DNA of 51,153 nt from Zopfochytrium polystomum (Eukaryota > Chytridiomycota > Chytridiomycetes > Chytridiales > Chytridiaceae): contig JAIVFJ010000388.1 in the NCBI GenBank assembly GCA_025765615.1, positions 1 to 51,153 on the forward strand, written 5' to 3'. How positions within the stretch are numbered: the first letter of the stretch is position 1; each line of letters starts with the position of its first letter. Both the position numbers and the translations under genes were made by a program. Below are positions 1 through 10,927 of this stretch, in pieces. The notes beneath the pieces are model-generated. The model had not been told where the DNA came from and did not search any database. It saw only the letters and a program-made list of their open reading frames with translations.

Positions 1-2782
1 CAAATTACTTGTCTTCGGTACCCAATCAAAACTAAAATCCAATATATTCTGGCACAGCCAAAAAACAACCTGAAAAAAAAAATGCAGAATCAATATTGCA
101 GTCCAAAAAGAAAAACACGTTACGGCTGTGAAAAGAAAAATCATTCAGCAGCGGGGAAGGTTTTCAGCGTTCGGTTACCGTTGGGTCTATGCAGCCAAGG
201 CACTTTCTCTTCGTAAGTACTAATAGAAGCGGAAATGCTTCTGCAATTATTTATCCCCGATATTTCTTCTTTCAAACAATTGAGCGCGGTTCATCTCCAC
301 TTATGAATCTTAATTGTCCTCGCACATTGTATAAACAAAGGATTACACTCCCTGACACGGATATCGCGTTGACAGAGTTAGATCTACCAGGCAACCCTTG
401 CAGAAATATTTGTCACTTGGGGAAGGAACGTTTGCAGAGAATAAGTAGGGTCAGCAAAATGCTTTTTTTCCCCCAACATGAACACCCACAAGAGAAGAAC
501 CCGGTCATCGCAGACATTTGTCGCAGAGAGATAGTCGTTTTTTTTGCAACCAGTTGACGAGATGCTTACCTCCATTTCAAGGTTTCAGTGAGGAGGGCGA
601 CCTCGCGACAAACTCTGGCGCACAAAGTCTGAAACAAACGATAAACACGGAGTTGCACTGACTAGCGAGAGATGGCGGGCAGCGCAAAGACTTATTGCTG
701 GTCGCGGTGCTCTTGTACTTCCTGTGTTTCCGAGTCTGCAAAAAAATAATAAATAGAAGCAAAGTGGAATTGCATTTGGTTGACCACTCGGCCGCAAAGT
801 CCAGTCCCACCGTTTCGAGGTGTTAACGGGTGAAAGAGGGTTGTTCGTGCGTCTCCTGTTCGTTTGCACGGGGGTCAGAGGCGAGGATGGAAATGGGTTG
901 AGAGGGGTGGAAAAGTGGAAATGCGAGAAGAAGCGCGAGCGCATCAGAATCTGTGTTCCTTTGCTTGCGTGCGTGTGCGTTTGGGAACGATGAGGCGAGG
1001 GCCGTATTTCGGAAAAAGCGTTTCTCTCTTGACAAACTCCTAAAAATAGAGTCGAACGAAAGGGGGGAACAGGAAAGATTAAAAAAAGAGCCAAAAAAAA
1101 GTTGCCTCGTCATTGGGCAAGAAACAAAGAGCTCAGAAGGGAAAGGACTCGGTCAGGACAAGCGAACAACGAGATTAGATAACTAGGGGGGCGGGGGAAG
1201 AGAGGCAAAGGCAGCGTTCGAAAGTATCGAAGCAAAAAAAAAAAAAAAAAAAAAAACCCCCGACGGAAGCGCAAGGGCGGCGAGACCTAATTTCAACGAG
1301 TTCCGTAAGAGGCCCTCACACCAACGGTTAAAAAAAAGATATCGTAAAAGAAACACCCTCCCAAAGGGGTCGACTTGCTTCTCTCTTAATATACAGCAAC
1401 CAAAAGGAGGTGGGGGGGTTCAGTGGAACTCTTTCGCGAGCTGGTACCCCAAAGACGGCGACGGCTGCGCCGGCGAGCCAGGAGCCTGCCGATGGACGAT
1501 GACGTCGACGAGGACGAAGACGGGGCGGCGGCGGGCTGCGGCTTGCGGGTGGGCCGCTGCTGCTGTGTGTTGTGCCGCGCTGGCGACGAGTTGAAGTGGG
1601 CGACGCGCGGGGCGGCGGCGGCAGCGATGAGCAGGCCGCGGCGCGAGGCAGCGGCGGTCGGGCGGCGGCGGCGGGGGCGAGGAGGGCGGGGAGCGACGGG
1701 GCCATTTGTGGGTTGTTTGGGAAACAAGAGAGAGAGTTGGGGGCGTTTTTTTTTGTTTTTTTTTTTTTTTTTGTTTTTTTCTTCCCCGTTTTACTTTTTT
1801 TTCTGTATTGGCTTCTCGCTTTACTTTGTATGGGTATATCAAACCTTCCAAACAAGAAAAAGAAAACTGTTGGGCGCCGCGTGCTTTGTCGTTTTTCTTT
1901 CCCGATCAATTTACATTTCACATGTTGGATTGGGTCCCAGAGAGAGAGACAGACAGAGAGAGAGAGAGAGAGAATAGAATAGAGATTAGGCAATCGGAGG
2001 GCAGACAGAAAGGGGTTCCCTACTCAAGAATTCCAAGAAAAACAAAATAGATGCAGATAACGGCTGATTCCGCCGTGATATGATTGATGATTGTGCCTGG
2101 AGAATCTTCGTCGTCTGTCTGTGTGTCTGCGTCCCTCTCTGCTCTCGCCCTCCTCTCCTTGTCGGTGAATTGTTTCCCGGAAGCCTCCAGATCACGCAAC
2201 ATGACATTCACCATAAACAAACCAACAAACAAACAAACAAACGAATCAACAAACGTCGCGACCCACGTCATCATCTGTCCATCCCCCTCCCTCCCTCTCT
2301 CCCTCCCTCCCTCCTCATTTTCCGTGAGGATAAAGATCAAAGATATATTAGCGGCGCCTCGCTGATGGGCGGCGGGAACAGGCCACGTGTTCTACATGCA
2401 CTGCAAAGCAGGGGGAACAACACGCGAGCCCTCCGCAAAAGGCGGCCCCAACCGACAGAGAAACCGAAGCACCCCCCCCGCTTGGACACACAAAGATTGG
2501 CTTTTTGTTTTTTTTTCGTTGTTCGATCATCGACCCCTTCGGCCCCTCGACCCACTCACCCAACCTCAACCCCCCACCCAACCCCGTGCGAAACAAGCAA
2601 GTCGCGGTGGGCAGAAACACCCTCCACTCAGGCACCAAACTGTCTCCCCAAAATGACAGTCCACACGCACCCAACCAACTATCGCACGCGCTCGTCTGTC
2701 CACCTGTCCACCACAACCTCCGTCCGAAACTGAATCAAAATAGCGAGGACAGGGCAGAGAAAAGAAAGGACTAAAGGACGGT

Positions 2783-2817
<35 letters not shown>

Positions 2818-3103
2818 TCACTCACTCACTCACACAAACTGACTCACACAGCAACACAAAACACAAACGCACGACGCACTCACACACAAGTTACAGCGAG
2901 AGAGGGACGGGGAAAAACAAAATTAGCAGAGCGAAACAACGTCCCAAAGGCCGCAGTGTGCTACTCGTGGAAAAGAAAGAAAATGGAGAAGAAAAAAAAA
3001 ACATCGACACCAATCCCACACATCCCTCCCCGCCACCCCACCGTCCAGCCCCACCGTCCAGCAAGCCCCAGCAACGCCCCAAAGAAAAACCAAACCGCGA
3101 CCA
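1..3103. other. Low-complexity stretch without a defensible gene
   Basis: I see no reading frame here with conserved motifs, consistent splice signals and a believable start. Positions 1-1200 are AT-rich to mixed. An A23 run lies at 1234-1256. A GC-rich block at about 1420-1700 gives open frames on both strands, but all are Arg/Ala/Pro or Asp/Glu low complexity. It is followed by T-rich runs (1746-1800). Simple repeats follow: GA at 1940-1974, CAAA at 2215-2242, TCCC at 2284-2315, and CA then CACT at 2787-2833. This may be the upstream region or untranslated exons of a gene outside the window. Confidence 0.5.
2787..2833. repeat. CA then CACT microsatellite
   Basis: A run of CA dinucleotides passes directly into a run of CACT tetranucleotides, then degenerates. 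It is a compound microsatellite, and no coding function is visible. Confidence 0.8.
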
Positions 3104-4043
3104 TCAAGCGACGGGCTCCCCGTCGACAATATCGAGGTCAATGCGCGCGCCGCCACCCGCCGGGTCGAGGGGGAGCCGGTCCGCCGGCCTGAGCTCGCAC
3201 GTTTTTGCCTGGTGGCCGAGGTCGCCGCACACGTAGCACCGGCGGGACTGGGGACAGTCTTTGGAGAGGTGGCTAGGGCGGGTGTGAGAGACAGCGAGGA
3301 GGAAAGAGGTCGGCGCGACGGTCAGACATGGAGGCCATTCGAACCCTGCGTGAGGACATTGGTCGTGTCGAAAAAGTCCAACACGCACGAAGCATCCCAC
3401 CAGCAACAACATCATCAAGACTCACCCCGCCTTCTTGCACACCCAGCAGATCTGCGCGTTCGTGCAAAACTTGGCCACGTGGCCGGCGCCCCCACATCGC
3501 AGGCAGATGAGGGCCGCGGCGCCCGCGTTCGGGTGGCCGCCGCCGCCGCCGAACTGGTGGTGTGGCGGCATCCCGCGTCCCGCAGGCACCACCATCCCCC
3601 CGCGTCCGAGTCCCGCCGCCGCCGCCGCCGCCGCCCGTCCCGCGGTCGGGCACTCGCGCGCGAAATGGCCCATGCCGCCGCACGCGCGACACACGAGATG
3701 CGGCGCGCGGATGAACGCCTGCTGCGGGTGTTGCTGCTGGTGCTGTTGGTGCGGCGCCATCGGGCCGCCGCCGTTCGCCATGCCGCCGCCGCCGCGGCCC
3801 AGGGTCGCCGCGACGCGCTCGGCCTCGAGCTTGAACGAGCACGTTCGGGCGAGGTGACCGAGGCGGCCGCAGTGGAAGCAGCCGGTCGTCGCAGTGCCGC
3901 CGCCCCCAGAGGCGAGCGCGGCAGGGGAAGGGGTCGGGACGGGTTTGGTGGGGCAGTCGCGGGAGAGGTGGTCGATGGCTTGGCAGCGGTAGCAAGCGCG
4001 CGGGGCGCGAGGGTGTGGGCATTCTATGGGTTTGGGTTTGAGG

Positions 4044-4076
<33 letters not shown>

Positions 4077-4692
4077 CCCCCGGCGACGGGTCAACGATTA
4101 ACTTCTGTCAAAACCGGTGGAGATCGCAAACCTTTGTTCGTGTGTCCTGGTTCCTGGCAATTATAGCTGACATTGGAGGGTCGCGAAGCCGTCAATGACG
4201 AATGGGTGGTGTGGTAGTCGCCCAGATCCGATCGGAGTGGCCAAGAGGGTCATTGATCAATGGGGAGCAGCGACGGCCAGCCCGCGGGGTCCAACGCGAA
4301 CACAGGCAAGAAAAACGGTGGAGCAGCAAGGAAGGAGGAGCGTCTACTCACCAGACGGCGACGGGGCGATCGCACGAGCTGCTGAGATGCCCCATGCGCC
4401 CGCACACGAAGCAGTAGCTGCGGGTCGTCGCTGCTGATGATGCTGCGCCGGTCACACCCGCTCCCGATCCTGCCAATCCTCCTCCTCCTCCTCCTCCGCC
4501 TCCTCCTCCTACGCCCGCTGCTGCTCCTCCCGCCATCGGTGGTGGATGATGGACCATGAGGCTGTGCGGTGGCTGCTGCTGCTGCTGCTGCTGCTGCTGC
4601 AAGATCGGTGCGCCGGCCGCACCAGGTGGTGGGAACACGCCGCCGACGCCGCCGTTGTGCGGCGCTGGAGTCGCCATCATCATCGGATGCAT
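3104..4692 (-). CDS. CNBP/Gis2-type protein with eight CCHC zinc knuckles
   Basis: Four exons (4692-4352, 4166-4132, 4023-3426, 3272-3104) join in phase to 380 residues ending in TGA. Eight knuckles with spacing C-x2-C-x4-H-x4-C follow in order: CFVCGRMGHLSSSC, CYNCQEPGHTNKEC, CYRCQAIDHLSRDC, CFHCGRLGHLARTC, CRACGGMGHFAREC, CLRCGGAGHVAKFC, CWVCKKAGHLSKDC, CYVCGDLGHQAKTC. Knuckle 2 depends on a 35-bp exon, and knuckle 7 is split by the last intron. The N-terminal third is rich in Gly, Pro and a Gln run. Family members bind single-stranded nucleic acid and help control translation; yeast Gis2 and animal CNBP have seven knuckles. That role is inferred from family only. Start chosen: ATG at 4692, before the MHPMMM stretch; an open frame extends further upstream. 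Intron 2 contains an uninterrupted T31 (plus strand). Confidence 0.85.
4046..4076. repeat. T31 homopolymer inside an intron
   Basis: Thirty-one consecutive T on the plus strand, inside intron 2 of the zinc-knuckle gene. On the coding strand it reads as poly(A) just upstream of the acceptor, where a pyrimidine tract would normally be expected. Confidence 0.9.
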
Positions 4693-4956
4693 GATTGTCG
4701 CCTGTCCGCCGGTCTCGCGCTCACTGGGTTGACTTGACTCCCACCGTGTCAAAGCGCGATTTTTCTCCCTTTTCTTGTTGGTTGTTCTCGGACTTTTTAT
4801 TTGCTGCACTGCTTTTCGTGATTTGGTTATTCGACAAGAGCTGATGGTCTTGACTGCTCAATAACTACCACCCCAAGGCTCCGACGAGCATACAATAAAA
4901 CAACTCCAGTTTTCATAAGTGAAGCCATGCAAGATGAACCGTGAAGGCTGCATCAT

Positions 4957-5434
4957 CTACAAAAGAACTCGAATCCAGCAAAGACTACACAAAGGCAAGT
5001 CAAAACTCGCTCCAGAGTCCTCAACACCGTCCAGCAACCGGCGCCGTCGTTCAAAGCACTCATGTCGACGCCGCCTTTTCACTGGGGGTACATTGACAAG
5101 CTAGACCCGCAGCCGGTTGCGGGTTCGCAGCGCTCAACTCACCAACCACAACGGCCACTGCTTCCCTACTCACCCCGACGTCCACCGGCTTGTCATCGTC
5201 CTCGTCCTCTCCGCGGCCTCTTCGTCGGCCGTCAGCTATGCCCGCCACGCGGTAATCCTCACCCCGCCAGCTCTCCACCTCTTTTCCATCCCCATCGACG
5301 GACCGGGAGCGACGCCCAATACTACCCTCCGCCTCGCAAGCGGCCGGTTTCGCGTCAGCTTCAACAATATGACGGTGTTTGGCGAAGGCTTCCAAGGTTA
5401 GTGATCTTGTTTTCTTCGGGGCCAAAAGAGACTC
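4957..5434 (-). CDS. Possible small basic protein, start not found
   Basis: An open frame on the minus strand begins after an acceptor-like site near 5453 and runs to a GTGAGT donor near 5171. Its sequence is charged, with a late Asp/Glu run. A CTAG acceptor near 5100 continues the frame in phase 0 through an Arg-rich stretch to a TAG at 4957. No ATG lies in the first open stretch, so at least one exon is missing, or this is not a gene. I recognise no domain. It would be the next gene upstream of the zinc-knuckle gene, in the same direction. Confidence 0.25.
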
Positions 5435-6105
5435 ACAAATACCGAATCTGAATCAAGGAACGGGTGATATCGTGATTTGCGAGGCACCGTCACCAACAAA
5501 GTGTGCCTTGGGGCTACAGTTGTGATTGAGCTGAAGAAAACAGCGAATGTTAGCGGGCAACGTTAGCCGCAGGCTCCTGCTGCGCTTCTGGTAGTATCTT
5601 CCATCTCAAGATATCCGGTCATTGCGATGTTGTCCAACCTTGGTGATCACAACGAGGTATTTTGGTGGACCACGGTGGACGTAAAACCAAACAGATTGCA
5701 CGCCCGAGTGTCGTTAAGTCTGCTTTTTGATTTAAAACAGTTAGAGAGCGTAACACACCCTGGAAGTCGCTCTGGAGTTCTGTGCCCAGTGCCAAAATCA
5801 ATCTCAATGAGGCCAAATTGAGCCAACCTTTGGACCAAGTCGGTAACGAGGAAATTCCCATCTTTGGTTAGCAAATACCATTTCCGTGCAAATGGTATAT
5901 TGGCGCCCCCGCGAGTCACACACAAGTTTGACCGGTGAATTTTTGAGTGCGCAGTGTTTTGAGACTTAGTTATTGTCGTTTTCTCTCCACTTGGCCCCTT
6001 TCCGACTGTGGTTGGGACGGAAGAGGGGGGAGACAGGGAGACGTCCCTCAATGACGTGGATCGGTCCGTTCGCCGAAAGGCAAAAAAAACAAAACACACG
6101 CAGAC
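5435..6105. other. Region upstream of the nuclease-kinase gene
   Basis: There is no convincing exon. An A-rich tract lies immediately before the ATG at 6106. Probably promoter and 5' untranslated sequence for the gene at 6106, perhaps also upstream exons of the minus-strand candidate ending at 4957. Confidence 0.4.
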
Positions 6106-8580
6106 ATGTCAAACCAATTCTCACCCTCTCATGAGCCAACAAGTGGCCCTGTGCCTCATCCTTTCGCTGCACCGTTCCCAATGGCGCCTTCACAGGTTAC
6201 TCCCGCACCCCAAAGCCAATTTGGCACTTTTCCTTTGATCGCGCCACAGCAACCAATTCATGAAGCGATGTTTGCGCTTGGCGGTGTGGAACCTGGTGGC
6301 CAGATGTTGACAGCTACCCATGATAGGGAACGACCTGATCAACGTCTGCCACAGTCCCAGCAGATGATCGAGATTATGTCCCGGCAGTTCAATGTGCGTT
6401 TTGATCAGTGCGAGCAGCGTCTACAAAGGCTCGAGCAGTCCAACCTCACGGCGAGTGAGCTTGGGCGGCAATGGACGCCGTTCGCCCAATCTGACCACCG
6501 CAACGACTGGGTGCAAGGACTCCTCAATTTCCTTGAATCCGACCAAGCAAAGCAGATCATGGCCCCACTCGCCTCTGGAAGAAGACGGCTGGATTCTGTG
6601 ATACAGGCATGCCGTACTGCTAGGTGGACCGAAATGAGCCGAGCTTTTGAAAACGATCCGCGGAAGTTTGGGGAGAACCTTCTGCGAAGGCCAGAGGAAT
6701 TGGCGGTCACGCTGAATCTACCGCAGCTCATTGGATTAGGCTACGCCACTAACCACCCCAGCAGACCTGTGTTTTTACTGAGAGGAGACTCTCCAAAATT
6801 AAGCAAAGACGACTTTGTTGTCAATCGAATTTTCGATTTCTCTCCGCTCGACTTGACTGACATGACTGAGCTGCAGACGTGCTGGTTGGTGAGCGATGCT
6901 TACCTGAGACGCTATCCGAAAGTGCGATTTTTCTGCGAGAAACTCTCGCAACTGCAGATCGTTTCTGGTGCGCAGAGATTGGACTCGTTCAAGGAAGAGC
7001 TGCAAAGGGCCAAGTTGACTTATTCAGCATTTTTCTCGGAGGTTGATATGGATGACGACGAGGATGTTGGGAAGAGAAAAGCACCCATCTCAAGATATGA
7101 GGAATGCCTGTCGCGAGAAACGAAGGAAGAGTGCAACAAGCGGTTTTTCTTTGGCGGCTCGGAATTTACGCTCGATTCGACAGTCTTGAACCCAATCGTC
7201 GACAAGATTGTTTCGCTCCATTCGGGTTTCGAAAGAAACCACAACGTCGAGGTTCCCATGTGCTTAGCTTGGAATGGAAAGCTCCTAAGCTACCGACCGA
7301 GGCCCGATATTTCCATTTGTCGGCGTCTCGGAAGGAGTGGACTTACGTTCCATCCCCTTCTTGCCGAAAAAAAACCTTCCATTGCTGCAGACCAAGCAGG
7401 TGGAGACCTTGCCAGGCTAGTTTTCATGGCATGCCACAATCTGAAAGTGCTGGAGGCCTCCGGTGCCCGACTGGAAGATTCCACAGTTGCACTCCTTCAA
7501 ATCGTCGGACTGCGCGCGGACCTATATATGGTGAATTTTGTCGATAACACATCAAGCGACATCGAGTTTTGCCGCATCACGTCTTACAACTTGATGAAGA
7601 AGAGGCATCGCTTTGGGCTGGCATTCCATTTGTTTAATCTTCGGTGGACATTTAAAACCGGGGAACCAACCATTGATGTCAGCGCATTGGATGAACTTCG
7701 CCGCGAGTTTGGAGATGGTTCCTTCACCTCGAGCAAGTCTCATTCAACTGGTGGGCATGGGGGTGGCAGCCACTCGCCAGGAGCTTCGAATCCGTTGGGC
7801 TCACCAAAAGGATCAAGAAGCTTCGGGTCCCTCCGTGAACACTATGGAGCTATCTCCAGCCTTTTACACAAGGCAGGACTATCGCATTTGGTCCCGCACC
7901 GTTGTAGGACGCTTGACTGTAGCATTCTCTTTGGTGAAGTGGATGGCCACTCTGTCTGCGTAAAAGTTGTGGTTGGGGAGAGAGGCAGCCGTGAGGCGTC
8001 CAACCTGAAGGTGTTCAACTCAGAATCCGAACGATCTGATCCTCGAAATAGAGTGATCAAGTTGCTTTCGGATGTTGATTTGGGCATAGTCAACGGCACA
8101 TCTGCGCGCGCGCTAATATTCCCGCGAGTGACGCCACTGCCCGATGCCGTACCTTTTGACGTCGACACTGCCGGCCTAATTGCATTCGAACTCCGTCACT
8201 GCCTGGAGTACCTTCACGGAATGGGGTTTGTCCATCATGACCTCAAGCCGTCGAACATGGGCTTAGTTGCGACTGCTGCAGGAAACAAGCGGCTTGTACT
8301 ATTTGATCTTGGATTAATGGAATTCTATGCAGGTGACAAAACCAAGGCCTTAACGAAAGGAGGATGGAGAGGCACAGAGGAATATCTCCCTCAGCACGTT
8401 GTTGGCTCGGACGCACCACACAATCCGTTCGACTTGGACGTCTATGCTCTAAATCGGACGCTTGGTTGGATTGCTTACAACACCATCCCAAGCAAAACAG
8501 GAACCTTCCCTCTTGCAAGCCCTACACTGCCTGAAGGAAAGCGTGGGGAGGACGAGGGTCATGTCAGTGGCATCGCGTGA
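6106..8580 (+). CDS. Crinkler-like PD-(D/E)xK nuclease fused to a protein kinase
   Basis: A single uninterrupted exon of 824 residues from an ATG to TGA. The middle region (about 250-540) ends in a restriction-endonuclease-like signature: Asp near 401 in RPDIS, then the E-x-K in AEKKP near 420. The C-terminal 200 residues form a kinase: VCVKVV (ATP-binding Lys, ~621), HHDLKPSNMG (~709, catalytic loop with HHD for HRD), DLGL (~733, in place of DFG), GTEEYLP (activation-segment end), and DLDVYAL. The nuclease-plus-kinase layout is known from Crinkler (CRN)-type proteins in chytrids, glomeromycetes and oomycetes. I see no LFLAK header; the N-terminus is Pro/Gln-rich and probably disordered. No signal peptide is evident. 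Role as an effector or in conflict with other organisms is inference. An AATAAA follows at 8652. Confidence 0.7.
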   Translation: MSNQFSPSHEPTSGPVPHPFAAPFPMAPSQVTPAPQSQFGTFPLIAPQQPIHEAMFALGGVEPGGQMLTATHDRERPDQRLPQSQQMIEIMSRQFNVRFDQCEQRLQRLEQSNLTASELGRQWTPFAQSDHRNDWVQGLLNFLESDQAKQIMAPLASGRRRLDSVIQACRTARWTEMSRAFENDPRKFGENLLRRPEELAVTLNLPQLIGLGYATNHPSRPVFLLRGDSPKLSKDDFVVNRIFDFSPLDLTDMTELQTCWLVSDAYLRRYPKVRFFCEKLSQLQIVSGAQRLDSFKEELQRAKLTYSAFFSEVDMDDDEDVGKRKAPISRYEECLSRETKEECNKRFFFGGSEFTLDSTVLNPIVDKIVSLHSGFERNHNVEVPMCLAWNGKLLSYRPRPDISICRRLGRSGLTFHPLLAEKKPSIAADQAGGDLARLVFMACHNLKVLEASGARLEDSTVALLQIVGLRADLYMVNFVDNTSSDIEFCRITSYNLMKKRHRFGLAFHLFNLRWTFKTGEPTIDVSALDELRREFGDGSFTSSKSHSTGGHGGGSHSPGASNPLGSPKGSRSFGSLREHYGAISSLLHKAGLSHLVPHRCRTLDCSILFGEVDGHSVCVKVVVGERGSREASNLKVFNSESERSDPRNRVIKLLSDVDLGIVNGTSARALIFPRVTPLPDAVPFDVDTAGLIAFELRHCLEYLHGMGFVHHDLKPSNMGLVATAAGNKRLVLFDLGLMEFYAGDKTKALTKGGWRGTEEYLPQHVVGSDAPHNPFDLDVYALNRTLGWIAYNTIPSKTGTFPLASPTLPEGKRGEDEGHVSGIA

Positions 8581-8606
8581 GAAGCAGAGGAGGAGGTTAA
8601 TTTATA

Positions 8607-8927
8607 CTTGAATGCTGCGAAAATCGTGGTCTTGCATGCTGGTAATTTAATAATAAAACGATGGGCAAGTTCTTGTAATTTATTGAAGGACTAAAAATCA
8701 TTTGCCCTTTTTTGCTGGTTAGCCCCCTTTTTGTTTATGGGAGTTCTCTTGAGAGGAAAAAACTACCGATCAAGTCTCAATCAGATTGAACACCCCACTT
8801 ACCTGGTTAACGACCTCCAGTAGGTGGGCATTTTCCATCGCGGCAGCCACCCTCTCCTTGCTGCAAACAAATAATCTCCCACGCCGGCCGGGGCGGCGGG
8901 GTCCGCTGCAGGGTTTTTGAAAGGCAT
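8607..8927 (-). CDS. Possible small two-exon protein
   Basis: An ATG at 8927 opens a short Ala/Pro-rich then Trp/Arg-rich frame. It ends at a strong donor (CAG/GTAAGT, exon end 8803) and can join an acceptor at 8715/8714. In that phase the frame runs to TAA near 8607. Alternatively, an ATG near 8840 in another frame joins the same acceptor and stops at TAG near 8691, just before an AATAAA on this strand. The splice pair is good, but I recognise nothing in either product. It would converge on the nuclease-kinase gene and overlap its 3' end. Confidence 0.25.
8652..8657 (+). terminator. Polyadenylation signal AATAAA
   Basis: AATAAA lies about 70 bp after the stop codon of the nuclease-kinase gene, in an AT-rich stretch. 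Confidence 0.5.
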
Positions 8928-9108
8928 GAGGCGGGCGGGGACGGGTCGCCACCGGCGGTGGAGCGGCGATGGCCCAGAACCCGCCCACCAATCACCCAAA
9001 AAGATGTTTGGGCATGATCCATTTATTGGTGAAAAAAGAGATCGACATCTTCATCCTCACCCATCACAACTGATCCTGGTCGCGCTTGGGAGTCCTTTGG
9101 TATGACTG

Positions 9109-9280
9109 TTATTCAAAGAAAAAGAGACTTTCTGGCGAACTCAATCCCACCTCGCTCACGATTTTCGATAAACTTCTACTCCGATCTGCGTGTTCATCAC
9201 TAGAGAAGATATCCCTTATGCCGTCAATGGACAAGTCATTTCCGTTTGGTATGGGCCTAAGGTTGCATCTGGATGTCAGA
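9109..9280 (-). CDS. Probable last exon of an unrecognised gene
   Basis: Acceptor-like CCAG or TTAG sites near 9270-9280 lead into an open frame of about 50 codons with ordinary composition (it includes IRDIFSSDEHADRSRS), ending in TAA at 9109-9111. I could not join it in phase to the exon whose donor (CAG/GTAACT) lies near 9360. It may belong to the same transcript as the model at 9732-10522 or be separate. No domain is recognised. Confidence 0.25.
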
Positions 9281-9731
9281 GAATGTGCCTTAAACGAGAC
9301 TCGGTCTCACTAACACGCCATAGATTGGATCGCCTTTCAGTAGCTTCATATTGACAGTTACCTGAAAAGGGATTAGATCAACAGCAAAACTCGGCCGTCG
9401 ACAAACCCTCAGTACTGAGTTGACCCGAGAGTCTTGTAACAGCAGACGCCGGGAAGTCGTTCGCGAACCCGCACACTCTGCCAGATTGATAACAGCGCTT
9501 CCCACGTCCTCGCTGCTCTTTCCCCCATTTACTTCCTGCTAATATGTGAGCAGGAGAAGAGCTATGGAGAAGGTGACACCGTGCCTGTTTGATCACTATT
9601 TGAAGTTCACACTGTTGAAGGACGTTGTCCTTTCCGACATACATCCCGGCTTCGAAGACGGCGGACGAGTTCCAAGTGACAACGTGATCGCTGACCGTTG
9701 CACTGTTGTTGCTTGGAAGTGAGGACGAATT

Positions 9732-10522
9732 TCATTTTGCGCACGCTGTACCGCTGAGTGAGACCCTTCGCACCGCTGCTACGCAATCTCCATTTTGCGA
9801 AGTAGAATCCACTGACGTAAGGTATGTTTATGAGATCCAGAATGACGCATTCCACTTGGAATACCAGCTTCTGAGGTGTAGGGGATGCAAAAGACGGCCT
9901 TTAAGCTGAGCAGCCGTTGAGCTGAGCAGGCGCGGCCGGCATGTTTACCTTCCTTGCTGAAAACATTGAGGTGCACTGAGGGTGTCTTGTCAGAGTGGCC
10001 AAGTATTCCCAATCTTGGTCGTGCTCGCACTGCGAAGCCACGACTGCGATCCCGGCTCGCAGATTCGCGATCTAGTCCGGCCTCGAGACTGACGTCGTTA
10101 AGGAGGAGCGAAGGAAGGGGTGGAGATGGTAGGATCTATCGCGCTTTATGAGCGATGGGAATGGGATGGGTCACTCACCTATTGTCAAGGAACAGTTTAG
10201 GGCGAGAGACAGAAAGGAACAATGAGAATATCCGACAACAACTGTCGACTGAATTACACCAGACTCGGTTGCAGTCGGCCAGCAAGGTCAACAGAACCAA
10301 GACGAAGATAGTTCCAATCAGATTGGGATCCGCCTTGACAAATAACGCTCCCTGCAACGCACAGAGAGACACCTAACCGTAAAATAAGGATTGCTGTTTG
10401 AACTATAAACCGCGGAGCCTTAATGCAGGGTGACCACTACACGCTACTTGCGCCACTGCGCTGACCCCTTTTCTCTCCCCTCTTTTTGAAGGAAGCCTGC
10501 GTGGGCCTCTCCAACCAGCCAT
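9732..10522 (-). CDS. Unrecognised protein with one transmembrane segment, four-exon model
   Basis: Exons 10522-10448, 10351-10179, 10088-9949 and 9811-9732 join in matching phases to 155 codons. The donor sites are GTAGCG, GTGAGT and GTAAAC, and every acceptor ends in CAG. The N-terminus is basic (MAGWRGPRRLPSKRGERKG), followed by a hydrophobic stretch, LIGTIFVLVLLTLLA, so a single-pass membrane protein with a cytosolic basic tail is likely. Beyond the TGA at 9732 the same frame stays open for another ~45 codons of protein-like sequence (for example SATVSDHVVTWNSSAVFEAG). The real gene may therefore be longer and splice around this stop. I do not recognise the family. Confidence 0.35.
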
Positions 10523-10927
10523 CGTGGGCTTGATAAGAATTCACTCGAGCATATGCTCTCTGTGAGAAACGCTTAGAGAGAACTTCTGATCGTCCATGAT
10601 GCACTGCAATGCGGCAGCGAGATAGAACTCTGACGTCGAGTACCGACGACGGGAACCCTCTACTTCCCGTTCTTTCTCTTTTGTCGTCTTCAATTCGGGC
10701 TATTTATTCAAAATGCCACTTTGTTCATTAAGAAACCGGGAAGGCTCTCCAGGTAGGGGCATTAATGGACATAACTGTCGAAGAGATGAGGAATTCTCTG
10801 GTGTCGCACAAGCGCATGAGAAAGAAATCAGACTAAAGCGGTTCACTGGAAGCTGGACGATCCTACGAGGTCGAAATTTTTGAGCGAGGGGTTTTGGCAG
10901 GGGATGTCAGATCTGTGCTCGCGATGA
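10523..10927. other. Intergenic, no gene seen
   Basis: Lies between the start of the membrane-protein model and the stop codon of the HET-like gene, both on the minus strand. I see no open frame of note. It should hold the 3' untranslated region of the HET-like gene. Confidence 0.5.

Noticed and set aside
1328..1993. Open frames of 110-220 codons in the GC-rich block at the left end
   Set aside because: Frames are open on both strands at once, all low complexity, interrupted by homopolymers and without splice pairs I could trust.
2215..2833. Short tandem repeats as a possible CRISPR-like or satellite array
   Set aside because: They are simple 2-4 bp repeats without spacers or a longer unit.
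3212..4198. 328-codon plus-strand frame over the zinc-knuckle gene
   Set aside because: It is antisense to eight well-formed zinc knuckles and consists of Arg/Ala/Val low complexity produced by GC-rich opposite-strand codons.
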